A stretch of DNA of 64,000 nt from Tahibacter harae (GTDB lineage: Bacteria > Pseudomonadota > Gammaproteobacteria > Xanthomonadales > Rhodanobacteraceae). The notes below the pieces were generated by a model. That model was given only the letters and a program-made list of their open reading frames with translations, did not search any database and had not been told where the DNA came from. Positions within the stretch are counted from its first letter, which is position 1, and every line of letters starts with the position of its first letter. Made by a program: the position numbers and the translations under genes. Location: assembly GCF_024437735.1 (NCBI RefSeq), contig NZ_JANFQO010000026.1, positions 21,642 to 85,641 on the forward strand, given 5' to 3'. Positions 7,894 through 19,800 of the stretch are shown here, piece by piece.

Positions 7894-10800
7894 TTATTCC
7901 AGTAGATCCCCCGCCCACAGCAGCAGGCTGCCCGCCGCGCACTGCCAGTCGGCGCCGACCGCAGCGGCGGCGTCGCCGCTGAGCTGCAGGCGGCCGCCGG
8001 AAGTGCTCAGCGCGAGCACGTCGCTGTCCTGCGGCCAGGACGACCACGCGCCGGCGATGTCGTAGCCGTCGCGTCCGGCCACGCGCTGGCGCACATAGAG
8101 CGCGTCGCCGGCGCGGGCGAACTCAATGGCGAAGCGGCAGCCCTGCTCGGCCAGGCCGCTCAGCCACAGCTGCGGACGCAGGCCGCGCACCGCGGCCACG
8201 CGCAGGCCGGCGACGTGCTGGCCGTCACGGCTGTGCATGGCCAGGCCGGGGCCGGCGGCGTTGACGCCGTCGCCGCCTTCCTCGAAGCCGTCGCGGAACA
8301 GGACCATGTCGGTCTGGTCGCTGGCGCCGGCCGGGCTGCCCGCGGCGCCGGCCGGCGGCGTCAGGGTCACCGCGTAGATCACGGCCTCGTCCGCGGTCTG
8401 CTGCAAAGTGGCCGAGAGCAGGAAGCTGACCGAGCCGCCCGCGGCGATGGTGATGCTCGCCGGCAGATTGCCGCTGCCGCTGCTGGCCGCGCCGCAGGAA
8501 CTGCCGCTGCTGGCGGCGCACAGCCAGGTCACGCTGGCGCCGGCGAACTGCGGCGGCAGGCTGCTGCCCAGGCTGGCCGCGGTGGCGTTGGACGGACCGG
8601 CGTTGGCGGCCACGATCAGGTAGTTCAGCACCTGGCCGGCGGCGGCGTAACTGCGGCCGTCGCTGATGCTCAGGCTGAGGCCGACCTCGGCCGTGGCATT
8701 CACGCTGAAGTCCACGGTGCCGCTGATTCCCGCCGCCGCCGCGCGCACGCTTTGCGTGCCTGGGTTGGCGCCCAGCGTCCAGCCGCCCAGCGTGGCGACG
8801 CCGTTGGCATCGGTGTTCACGCTGGCGCCGCTGAGACTGCCGCCGCCGCCGAGCAGGCTGAAGCTGACCGCGACGCCGGCAACCGGGTTGGTGCCGTCGG
8901 TGATGCGCACCGAGGGCTGCGTACCGGGCAGGGCCGCGCCGGCCACCGCGCTGGCGGCGATGCTGCCGTTGGCGGCGATGCTGTTGGCCGACGCCGGCGC
9001 GATCACCAGCGTGCCGCTGGCCGAGCCTTCGTAGTTGGGATCGTTCACCGTAGCGGCGACCGCATAGCTGCCCACGGCCTGCGGCAGCACGGCGCTGCCG
9101 TTGTAGCTGACGGCGATGCTGCCGCTGAGCGTGGCCGTGCTGGCGGCGGTGACCGCGGTCACTGCGCCGAAGGTCTGGCTCAGGTTGCCCAGGGTGACCA
9201 CCGTGCCGGCCTTGGTGATGACCAGGGTCGCGCTCACCGGCGGCGCGGTGTAGTTGCCTTCGGCCGGATCCAGCGACACCTGCACCAGATAGCTGCCCGC
9301 ATTGCGCGGCAGCGGCGTGGCGGCGCCGTTGTACAGCACGACCAGACTGGCCGGATCGGCCGGCACATCGCCGTCCACCGACGCCGTGCCCGCGCGGTCC
9401 AGACCATCGTAGGGCGCAGTCGGCGGCAGGCTCAGGCCCAGGCTGACGGGCTTGGGCGCGATGCGCAGCGTGGCGCTGCTGGAGCCGCTGAAGTTGCTGC
9501 CTTCGCAGCTCGCGCTGACCAGGTACTGGCCCGCGTCCACCGGCGGCGTGCCGTTGCCGCTGCCGGCGCCGTTGTAGTCGAGGCTGCACACCGCGGCCGT
9601 ATCCATCGCCAGGCTTGCGCTGCTGCCGTGGGCGGTGCCGTCGTAGACGAAGTCCAGCGGGCCGAAGGTGACGCCGGACGGCGCGCGGCTGATGGTCAGC
9701 GTCGCCGTGGCCGGCGCGCTGCCGGCGTAGTTGGGATCGCTGATCGTCGCCGTGACGCTGTACTGGCCGGCATCCACCGGCGGCGTCGCGCTGGCCGGAT
9801 AGACCGTGGGCGCGATGCCGGCATAGCTGACCGTGTAGCTCAGCCCTGCCGGGGCGGCCGTGGTCGCGGTCACCGCCTGCGGCGCGCCGTTATAGCCGCG
9901 GATCAGCGCGCCGCCGACGGCGCCGTCGATGCTGATGGCCGCGCTCGCGGCCGCATCGACGACAAGGCTGGCCGTGGCCTGGGCAACAACATGGTCGGTG
10001 CTGGTCGTCGCCGCACGCACCAGGTAATTACCCACTGCAGCCGGCGGCGTGGTGCTCTGCGCATACACCGTGGGCGCGACGCCTTCGTAGGTGACGGCGT
10101 AGCTCAGCCCGGCCGGCGTGGTGGTCGCGCTGACCGCGGCCACGCTGGCGCCGCTGTAGCTGCGGTGGATGCTGCCGTCGGCCGTACCGTCGTCGTCGGT
10201 GAGTGCGATGGCCGTGCCGGCGGCCGGCGCGATGGTCAGCACCGCGCTGCCGCTGCCCTGGTAGTTCGGATCGCTGATGCCGGCGACGACGACATAGCTG
10301 CCGGCCGCGGTCGGACAGGCGGCGGCGCCGTCGTAGCTCAGCGTCGTCGCAAGCCCGGCCGGATGGGTGACCACGCTGGCGCAGCGCGGCGTGCCGTCGT
10401 AGCCCTGGCTCAGATTGCCCAGGCTCAGCGTGGCATTGGCGGCGTTCACGACCAGCGTGCCGCTGGCCGAACCGGAGTACAGCGCGCTGAAGGCCTGCGC
10501 GCTGACGCTGTAGCTGCCCGCGTCGGTCGGCGCCGTGGCGCTGGGGCCGTAGACGGTCGGCGCGATGCCGCTGTAGCTCAATGCCACCGCAACGCCGGGC
10601 GGATCGGTGTTGAGCGCGGCCGCGCGCGGGCTGCCGTTGTAGGTCTGGGTCAGGTCGCTCAGAGTGATGGCGACGCCGCGGGCGCTGATCTCGATGATCT
10701 GGTTGCCCAGCGAGAACAGCGTGGTCTCGGTCGCCGCGTCGACCAGCGCGGTGCTCAGGGTGTACTGGCCCAGGCGGTGGTAGACGCTGCGGTCGGCCAT

Positions 10801-13800
10801 GGTCGCCGCGTAGCCGTCGCCGATCTGGCCGCCGTTGGCCGGCAGGTAGCTGGCGACGAGGTCGCTGCCGCTCTGGCTCCACACCAGCGGCACGTAGCCG
10901 CTGCCGTCCTGGCGCGCGAAGTCGACATCGGCCGGCGCCAGCACGGCGCCGCCGTTGTCGTGCAGGCGCAGGCGCACCTTGGCCGGCGGGGGCAGGCGGC
11001 CGCCGCTGTTGCTTAGCACCACCGCGCCGAACAGCGGCGTTTCCGCCGCGGCCACGTCGGGGCCGGCGTGGCCGATGCTCAGCGCCGGCACCGTGGTGAC
11101 CAGTTCGCTGCGGGCGAACAGGTGATCGTCCACGCTGCCGCGCACTTCGGCCTGGATGCGGTATTCGCCCGGTTCCAGGCGCAGCGCCAGCGGCACGTTC
11201 AGCGGCGTGCCCAGGCTGGGCGCGGGCTGATCGTTGGCCGGCAGGTTGGGATAGCGCAGGAATACCGCCGCGCGGCCGCCGGCGGTGCCGGTGGTCTTGG
11301 CAAAAGCCAGGCTGAAGTAGCCGGACGGGCAATCCGCCGCGTTGCCGTCGCCGAACTGCACACAGGCGTCGACATCGCCGGCGCTGATCGGATCGGCATT
11401 GCCGTCGTCGATGCGCACGATGGCGAAGCGCGTATGCACGGGCTGGGCGGTGGGCTGGCCGCTATTGGCCAGGGTCGCGGCGAAGCCGGTGACGTAATCG
11501 CCGAACAAGGTGCGCGCCGGCCCGCTCAGGCCCAGGCTCAGGCCCGAGGCGTCGCTGACCACCAGCGTGCCGCTGGCCGAGCCCTGCCAGTCCGGTGTGT
11601 CCACGGTCGCGGTCACGCCGTAGCTGCCGGCGGCGGTCGGGCCGCTGTTGGCCGGGGTGTAGTCCAGGCTGTACGGCAGCGCCGGCACCGTGCTGACGCT
11701 GGCATCGACATGCAGGCCGGTATACGGCTGCTGCAGATTGCCGAGAGTGACCTGGGCCTGGCCGCGGCCGACCACGCGGGTCAGCGTATCGCTGGCGTAG
11801 AGCGTGTTGGGCGCAGCCGCGCCGCGCACGCCCAGGGCGGCGGTATACGTTGCAGCTTTGTGGAATACCACACGGAAGCTCACTTCGCCGGCATAGCCCG
11901 GGCTGAAATCGAAGCCCGCATCGCCGCCGTTGTCGCCATCGACCAGGTCGCAGCCGGCCGCATCCAGGCTCAGCGCATACGGATAGGTGGATGAGCCGTC
12001 GAAGTTGTATTCGATGCTCAGGTCCGCCGCCGTGGCCGGCTGGGCCGGGCCGGTGCTCACGCACAGGCGCTGCTGTTCCAGGCCGGCGATGGCGCCGGCG
12101 TTGTTGTGCAGGCTGGCGAAGAAGGCCGCGGGCTCGCCCACGCGCAGGCCGCCGGCGGCGGCGGCGAGGTCGACCGAGCGGCCGGCCGTGCTGGACGCGA
12201 CCTGGCTGAGCAGGTTCGCCGCGGCATACAGCAGTCCGCTGGTGCTGCCCTTCACTTCGGCGGTCACCGCGTAGCTGCCGGCGGCGCTGAAGTTGGCGTT
12301 GAAGTAAGTGGTCGCGTCATAGCCGGCCGGCAGGGCGAAGCCGCCGCCCGGACCGAACACGGCACAGCCGTTGCCGTCCAGCGACAGCGGCGCGAACGGC
12401 CCGCTGCTGCCGGCGCCGTAGCCCAGGCTCAGGTCGGCCGCCGTCGCCGGCACGCCGTTGCGGGTGACGCAGTACGCCACGCTGACGTTCTCGCCCAGTG
12501 CCGTGCCCTGGTTGCGCAGGCGTGCGGTATAGGCCGTATCGACACCGACTTCGACGCCGCTGCCGGGCCCGTTGAGGCTGAGCTGCGTATCCGTGCCCGG
12601 CACCACCGCGGCCACGCCGGTGACCACGCTGTCGCTGCCGTACAGGTCGGCGCCGGTGTTGCTTTCGGCGCGCAGGCGCAGCGTATAGCTGTCGGCGGTG
12701 GCGAAATGCACACGCAGGTTGCGCAGCAGCGCGCTGTTGCCGGCCACGGCGTAGCCGCCGTCGGGCAGCGGTCCGTCGAGCTTGAACAGCAGGCCGCCGT
12801 TGGGGCCGGTGCCGAAGTTCTCCGCCGCGACGAAGCTGCCGCCGCTGCCTTCGTCGGCCTGCACCGCGAACAGGTCGGCCGCACTGATGGCGCCGCCGCT
12901 GCGGGTGATTTCCAGCAGGAAGCGCGCATTCGCCGGCAGCGCCTGCGCGGCAGTGTTGTCCAGCCGCGCGAGGTAATGCGCGGCGCGGCCGACTTCGACA
13001 CCCGCGGCGGGGCCGTCCAGATCCGTGACCAGGGTGGAACCGGTGATGCGCAGCCGGGCGGTAGCCTGGGCGGAGTAATTCGCACTGTCGACCGTACCGC
13101 AGACTTCGTAGTCGCCGGCATTGACCGGCGCCAGCGTGCTGCCGGCGCAGGCGTCGCCGCTGCCCCCGGCCGCGCCGTAGCGCAGCGCGACCGCGGGCGC
13201 ACCGTCGCAGGCCGGCGCGGTGGCGCTGATCGCCGCTGCGCAGCTGCTGCTGGCCGCGGCCGGCCGCGGCGTGCCGTTGTAGGTCTGCTCAAGATTGGCG
13301 AAGACGATGGCCGGCGCCGCGCGCGTGATCTGCCACTGGCCGGCGCTGGCCGAACTCAGCACGGCACTGAGGTTGGGATCGCTCAGGCTGGCGTTCCAGG
13401 GGTAGCTGCCGGCGTTTGCCGGCGGACTCGGCGCGGGGCTGTAGTCGATGGCGATGGAACCGGGCTGCGGTGCACCGGACAGCGCCTGGCTGGGCGTCAC
13501 GCTCAGTCCCTGCGGCTGGCCGCTGTAGACCGCGCTGAGCGCGCCGGACACGGCCAGTGTGATCGGCTTGCGTTCCACGCTGTAGGGCGTGCCCGCGCCG
13601 CTGGCGATGGTGTAGTCGCTGTCGTTGACCGCGGCGCTGGCGTTGTAGCCGCCGGCCAGGGTCGGCGCCGCGGCACCGGCGGCGAAGCTGCTGCCGTCGT
13701 TGGGACCGTCGCCGGCGCTGTAGCTCAGCTCCACCTTGCCGGCCAGCGCAAGGCCGGTCAGGTCGTTTGCCGGCATCACGCTGAAGGCCAGCGGCAGGCT

Positions 13801-16800
13801 GGCGCCGTCGGCATAGACGGCGCCAGCGCCCGCATAGCTCACGGCCAGCGGCTGCTTGAGCACGACGGAGAAATTCGTGCTCGCGTACACGGTGCCGCTG
13901 TACTGGCCCACCGCCTGCAGCGTGGTGGCATAGGTGCCGGGCAGGCGGAACAGGCTGCGGCTGGCGCCGCTGAAATCGGCGCCGGCATCGACCGGGAAGC
14001 CGTTGCTGATCTGCGGGAACTCGCCGCTGAGCACAAGGCCGCCGCCGGCCGGGTTCAGCCGCGACAGACACCAGCCGTCCTGCACGTGACCGTTGGCGGC
14101 CAGACAGCCCGGATCGGCGAATTCGTTGCGCACGCTGTCGGCGGCGGGTTCGTCCTGCAGCACGTTGCCGCCCATGGGCTGGCCGGCGCTGGGCAGGCTG
14201 GAGGTGGCACGGGTGATCGCGTAGCGCAGTTTGACCGGCTCGGGCACCGCGCCGCCGCTGTTCTGCACGCGCACGGCATAGCCCTGCAGGTTGTAGGTGA
14301 GGCCGTCGTTGCCCGGCTGCGGCGTGACGCTGAGCGCGACGCTGGCCGCGGCGAAGCCGAACTCGACCCGGCCCAGCGCCGCCGGTGCGCCCGGCGGCGC
14401 TTCCGGCGCCAGCGGATCGTCGTGGTAGGTGCGCACCTGCAGATCGGCGATCTGCGCCGCGCTCATGTCGCGCGGCAGTACCGGCGTGCCGGCCGGCGTG
14501 GCGACGAAGCCGTTGTCCAGCGCGATCACATCGGCGGGGAACGGCTTGAGCGCACTGGCGGCATAGCCGGCGAACACCGCCGGCGCCGCGCCGCTGACGC
14601 AGCCGGCGCTGGTGGCCGAACTGGGGCAGTCGCTGGGATCGAGGTAGAGGTAATGGGCGAAGGCGCCGGCGAAGCGGTTGGCATCCGCCGAGCCGGCCGT
14701 GGCCCCGCCCAGGCGGACCACGCCGGGCGCCGGGCGGCTGGCGCGGTAATCGTGATCGGCGAAATAGACCGCCACGCCGCGCGCGGCCGGGCCGGCCGCG
14801 CCGTTGAATTGGTTGCCGCGCACGTCGGCTTCGATGCGGGCGAAGGCCAGCGGCAGGCCGCCGAACACCTTGGTATTGATCCACAGGTGGACAAAGTCGC
14901 CTGCCGCCGGCGCATCGAACTGATTGTCCTGCAGATGCCAGCTCTGGCTGTTCTGCACTGCCACGCCGATGGCATGGCCGCTGAAATGGTTATTGCCGAT
15001 GTGCACATAGGCATTGCTGTGCTGCACGCTCTTGATGCCGAGCGAACGCAGCGCGGGAATGGCCGGCGCGAAATCGTTGCCGTCGACCTCGAACAGGCCC
15101 TGGGCCTCGCCCGCCTCCAGGCCGGCGCCGGAGAAGGTGTTGCCGCTGACCAGCACGCGGCCGTTGTTGTAGCGCAGGTTGGCGTCCTGGGAGCCGGCGG
15201 TGATGCGGTTGTTGTCCAGCCACAGCACCGGCGCGATGCCGTCGGTGGCGAGACTGGGCGGCCCCTGCACCGGCGGCGTGGCCGGCGCATCGTCGAATTC
15301 GACGCCGGAGCCGAACAGGCGCAGGTCCGCTCCGCTGCCGGAGCCTTCGATGGTGTTGTTGCGCACGACCAGACCGGACAGGGCGGCACTGCCCTGGGCG
15401 TAGCCGCGGCCGTTGAGGCTGAGCGCATGACGCTGGGCGAACGGCGCCAGCGGCGGATCGGCCAGGTTGGAATCGACCGCGCGGATCGTATTGCCTTCGA
15501 TCACCAGGCCGCTGGGCGTCTCGCCGCCGGGCAGCGCGGCGATGGCCGTGCCCAGCCTGTCCAGGTCGATGCGGAATTCGAGATTGTCCACGGTCACGTC
15601 GCGCGCCAGCACGCGCAGCACGGCGGGTGCGCCGCTGACGCTGGCCGGCGCGCTCAGCACCGGCGCATCCGGCGCGCCGGCCGCGCCGCTGCGGGTGATG
15701 CGCACGCGCTTGGTCACGTCGGTCTGCGCCGCCAGCACCACGCCGTCGCTGATGCGCAGCACATGGCCGTTGAGCGTGGTGGCATCGTCGATGGCCGCCT
15801 GCAGCGAGCAGAAGGTGCGGCCGGTGTCGGCATTGGTGACGACGACGTTCATCGGCGCCGCGTTCGGACGCAGGTCGATGTCGCGCACGCTGCTGCCGTT
15901 GGTACCGCTGACGCTGCTGCCGTCGATCGTGTTGCTGCCGATGATGGCGCAGGTGAACTGGCTGTTGCCGCGGCCGAAATAGGCATTGGCCGCGGCCTGG
16001 TCGCCGTCGGCCGGCGGCAGCGGCGTATTGCCGGCCTGGCGCTGGATGGCGATGTCGCTGGCGGACACCGTATTGCCTTCGACGCGCGACTGCAGGCCTT
16101 CGATCACGATGCCGTAGCCGTCGAAATCCGCCGCCGGCTGGCTGATGCCGCTGACCGTGTTGTTGCGCACGACCACGCCTTGGGGCACATCCCCGTTGAG
16201 CGCCGCATCGCGCGCGCGGCGGATCACGGCGATGCCGGAAAGATCGCGGCTGTCTACCGGCGCCACCGTGCGCAACACATGGTTGTCCTCGACCACGATG
16301 GCGCCCGAACCCGCCGCCGCCGGCGTGGCCAGGCCGCTGCCGGAAGGATTGTTCAGGGTGATGCCGAAGCGGCCGTTGTCCTGTACGCGGTTGTGGTGGA
16401 TATGCGTCACGCCCGGGCCTTCGGCGCCGAGCACGCCCATGCCGGCGTCGCCGTTGTCGATCACCAGGTTGTTGCGCATGACCACGCCGCTGGCGGCGCC
16501 GTCGAGCAGTTCCATGCCGGCCAGGCTGTTGTTGGCCACATGGTTGTTGTCCAGCACGAAATTGGTCTTGCGCGCATCCCACACCGCGATGCCGCGGCGC
16601 TGGTTGTCGTGCGTGCTCACATGCGAGATGCGCACATCGTCGAGCAGGCTGCCCACGTCCAGCAGCACGCCGCCGCCGATGCCGCCGGCGGTGCCGCACC
16701 AACTCAGCTCCGTGGTGTAGTTGGCCGCCTGGAACGGCGCGTCGGGATCGACGTCGGCCAGGCTGGCGTCGCCGATGCGCAGGCCGTCGGGCTCGCTGCC

Positions 16801-19800
16801 GGAGCCGGGCGTGGCGAAGATGCAGCTGCCGTCGAAGCGGGTCACGCGCAGTTGCTTGATGGTGACGTCCTGCGCGCCGACCACGCTGATGCCGTTGCCG
16901 GCCAGGCGCACGCCGTTGACGTCGGCGCCGTCGATCTCCGACACGATGGCGCCGCCCTGCAGGCTGCCGCGCAGCACCAGGCCGGGCAAGGTGGCCGGAA
17001 TCACCACCGATTCGCGGAAGCGGCCCTGGCCCAGCACGATGGCGTTGCCCGGCCCGGCCGCGGCGATCGCGGCGGCAATGCTGGAATGCAGCGCCGGCGT
17101 ACCGCTTTCGCTGGCGTCGGCGTAGCGCCGTATCGCATCGTTGACGAAGGCGCGCGCCACGCCGCCGTTGGCGACCAGCGTGCCGCTGACTTCGATCACG
17201 GGCTGGGTGCCGGTGGCGGCGAACTGCTCGAAGCCGCTGACGCCTTCGAGCAGGCCGTTGAAGGTATTGGTGCCGCAGAGTTCCACCGCGTCCACGGCCC
17301 AGCCGCCGGTCTGGTCGAAGGCGTAGACGCCGTATTCCTGCACGCCCGCGGCCGGAGTTTCGCTGAAGGTGTTGTCGCAGATGCGCACGTTGCTCAGCGT
17401 GGTGCCGGTCCGCGCACGCAGGGTGATGCCGTTGGCATTGATGCGGCGATTGACCGGCGCCGGATTGACCCGGCCGCTGCCGTTGTCGGCGAACACCGAC
17501 TGGCGGATTTCCACATTGTCGATCAGGCTGCCCGCGGCGGAAGTCTTGAGCCAGATGCCGCCGCCGCCCGTGTAATTGAGTTCATCGCCGCCGGGCGCCG
17601 CGCCTATGGGCGCATTGCCGCTGAAGCTGCTGGTCTGGATCAGCACGTTGCGGATCGCGCTGTTGCTGGCCGGCGCGCCGATATGGTTGACCGAGAAGCC
17701 GGCGCCGGAATTGCCGTCGAAGCTGGAGCCGCTGATGACAAGGCCGTCCAGGCTGGCATTCTCGGCGAACAGCAGGCCGGCCTGGACATAGCCGCCCGGG
17801 TCGTTCACCGGCGGCGTGTTGCCATTGCCGTCGAAATGGCTGTCGACGATGCGCAGGTCGCGGGTCACGGTGGAACCCGGCGCGGCGTAGGCGATCATGC
17901 CGCTGCGCGCGTTGTCCGAAGCCGACACGCGCTCCAGCGTGAGGTAGCTCTGGCTGCCCGTGAGCACGATGCCGTCGCCGGCCGGATTGGATACGCGCAG
18001 GTCGCGCACGGTCAGGCGCTGGCTGGCGGAGCTGCCGCCGGCGGCCAGCGTCAGCGTCGCGCCGATGACGGTGTCGGCCGCGCCGGCACCGTCGCCGATC
18101 AGGCTGACCTCGCGATCGACCAGACCGGCGCCGTAACTACCCTTGGCGATATAGACCACGCCGCCGGCCGCGGTATGCGCGACGGCGTCGTTGATCGTGG
18201 CGAAGGCGTTGATGCCGTAGTACACCGTTCCCGGCGCGACCGCGCCGTGGCTGAAGCTCAGCGCGGCGCCGTGGGGCTGGCCGGTGTAGGCGTCGTCGAC
18301 ATAAGTCGCGCTTTCGCTGCCGCTGAAGCCGTAGTCGACCAGGCCCAGGGCCGCGTTCGCCGCGTCGTCGTAGGTGTGCGCCTGCAGCGCCAGGCGCTGG
18401 GCCGCGCTCATACCGGCGGGGAAGGCGCCGTCGTACAGATTGCCGGCAGCGCTGACATTGCCCGCGAAGGGCCGCACGCGCGTATCCGGAATCGCGCCCA
18501 CGCCGGGATAGTTCAGCAGGCCGCAGCTCGTGCTGCCGGCAGTGTCGCAACTGTGATCGTCCAGGCGGAAATAGCGCTGGTGCTTGCCGTCGAAGGTGTT
18601 TTCCTGGCCTGGCGTATTGCCGCCGAAGATCAGGCTGGCGTAGACGGCGGCGCCGCCCGCCTCGTTGTCGTTGATGAATTCGACGGCGCGGCCGGCATTG
18701 GCCGCAGTGGCGGCGTAGAAATCATTGCCCTGCGCAGTCAGCGCGAACGGCTGCGGCGGGCTGGGCGGCGCATCGGTGGTGATTTCCTTGTTGCTGACCA
18801 CCAGGCTGACGAAGTCGGCCGCCGCAGCCAGCGGCAGGAACACGTTGTCGCGCAGCTGCACGCCGGGCCAGTTCTGGATCAGCACGCCGCGGTAGCCGCC
18901 GGCATGGTCCAGGAACTGGTTGTTGCTGACGGTCAGCGGCACGCCGGCGTCGTTGTGCACCAGGCGCAGCAGCGAGAAATCCGCCGGGTTCGGCGAGGGC
19001 GCCGCGGCGGCGTAGGCATCGGCATTGGGGACCGCGCGCACTTCGTTGTTGTCGAACAGGATGGCGCTGACGCCGGCATTGGGCGAGGAAATCTGCGCGC
19101 CGCGGCCGCGCAGGTGGTTGTCGGCGATGGTCACGCTGGTGGCGGTGGAAACGCCGGGCACCACGGTGGGGAAGCGCACGATCAGATCCTGCGTGCCCGA
19201 GACGATGGTATTGCCGCGCAGTACGCCCAGGCCGCGGTCCATCTGTATGCCGGCGCGGAAGGCGGCGCCGCCGCTGGCTTCGACCAGGTTGTCCTCGATG
19301 CGCACGCTGCGGCCGTCGCGGATGGTGGCGCCGACGGTGTTGTTGACGTGGTTGATCGAGATCGCATTGGTGAAGCGGAAAGTCGACGCCGCCGCGCCGG
19401 ACTGGCTGGAGACGAAGCGGTTGCCGCGCACCAGCAGGCCCTCGATGTCGCCGGCGGCGACCACGCCTTCGGCGACGTAGGTCTTGTCGGCGGCGAAGTG
19501 CAGGTTTTCCACGGCCACGTCGCGCACGTCGTTGACGTAGAGCAGGGCCTGGTTGGTGCCGCCGCTCTGGCGCGTGAGCACCGGCCGGTTAGCGCCTTCG
19601 CCGAGCAGGCGCAGGCCGCGCTTGGCGACGACCACGTTCTCGTTGTACGTGCCGTCGGCGATGCGGATGGTGTTCCACGGCGTGGCCTGGGCCACGGCGT
19701 AATTGATCGTCGCGCAGGGCGCGGACGGATTGCTGCAGTCGCCGCTGTCGCTGCCGCCGTTGGCAGCGAAGCGTTCGCCCTCGAAGCCTGCGCCTATGGC

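Noticed and set aside
8215..11016. A second long plus-strand frame opposite the MBG-repeat part of the giant gene
   Set aside because: Same cause: absence of stops in a high-GC antisense frame; composition is Arg/Ala/Gly/His with no recognisable family.
7894..13000. Recurring similar stretches in the giant gene, considered as DNA repeats or CRISPR
   Set aside because: Similarity is at protein level (MBG and Ig-like modules) with divergent DNA and no constant spacing.
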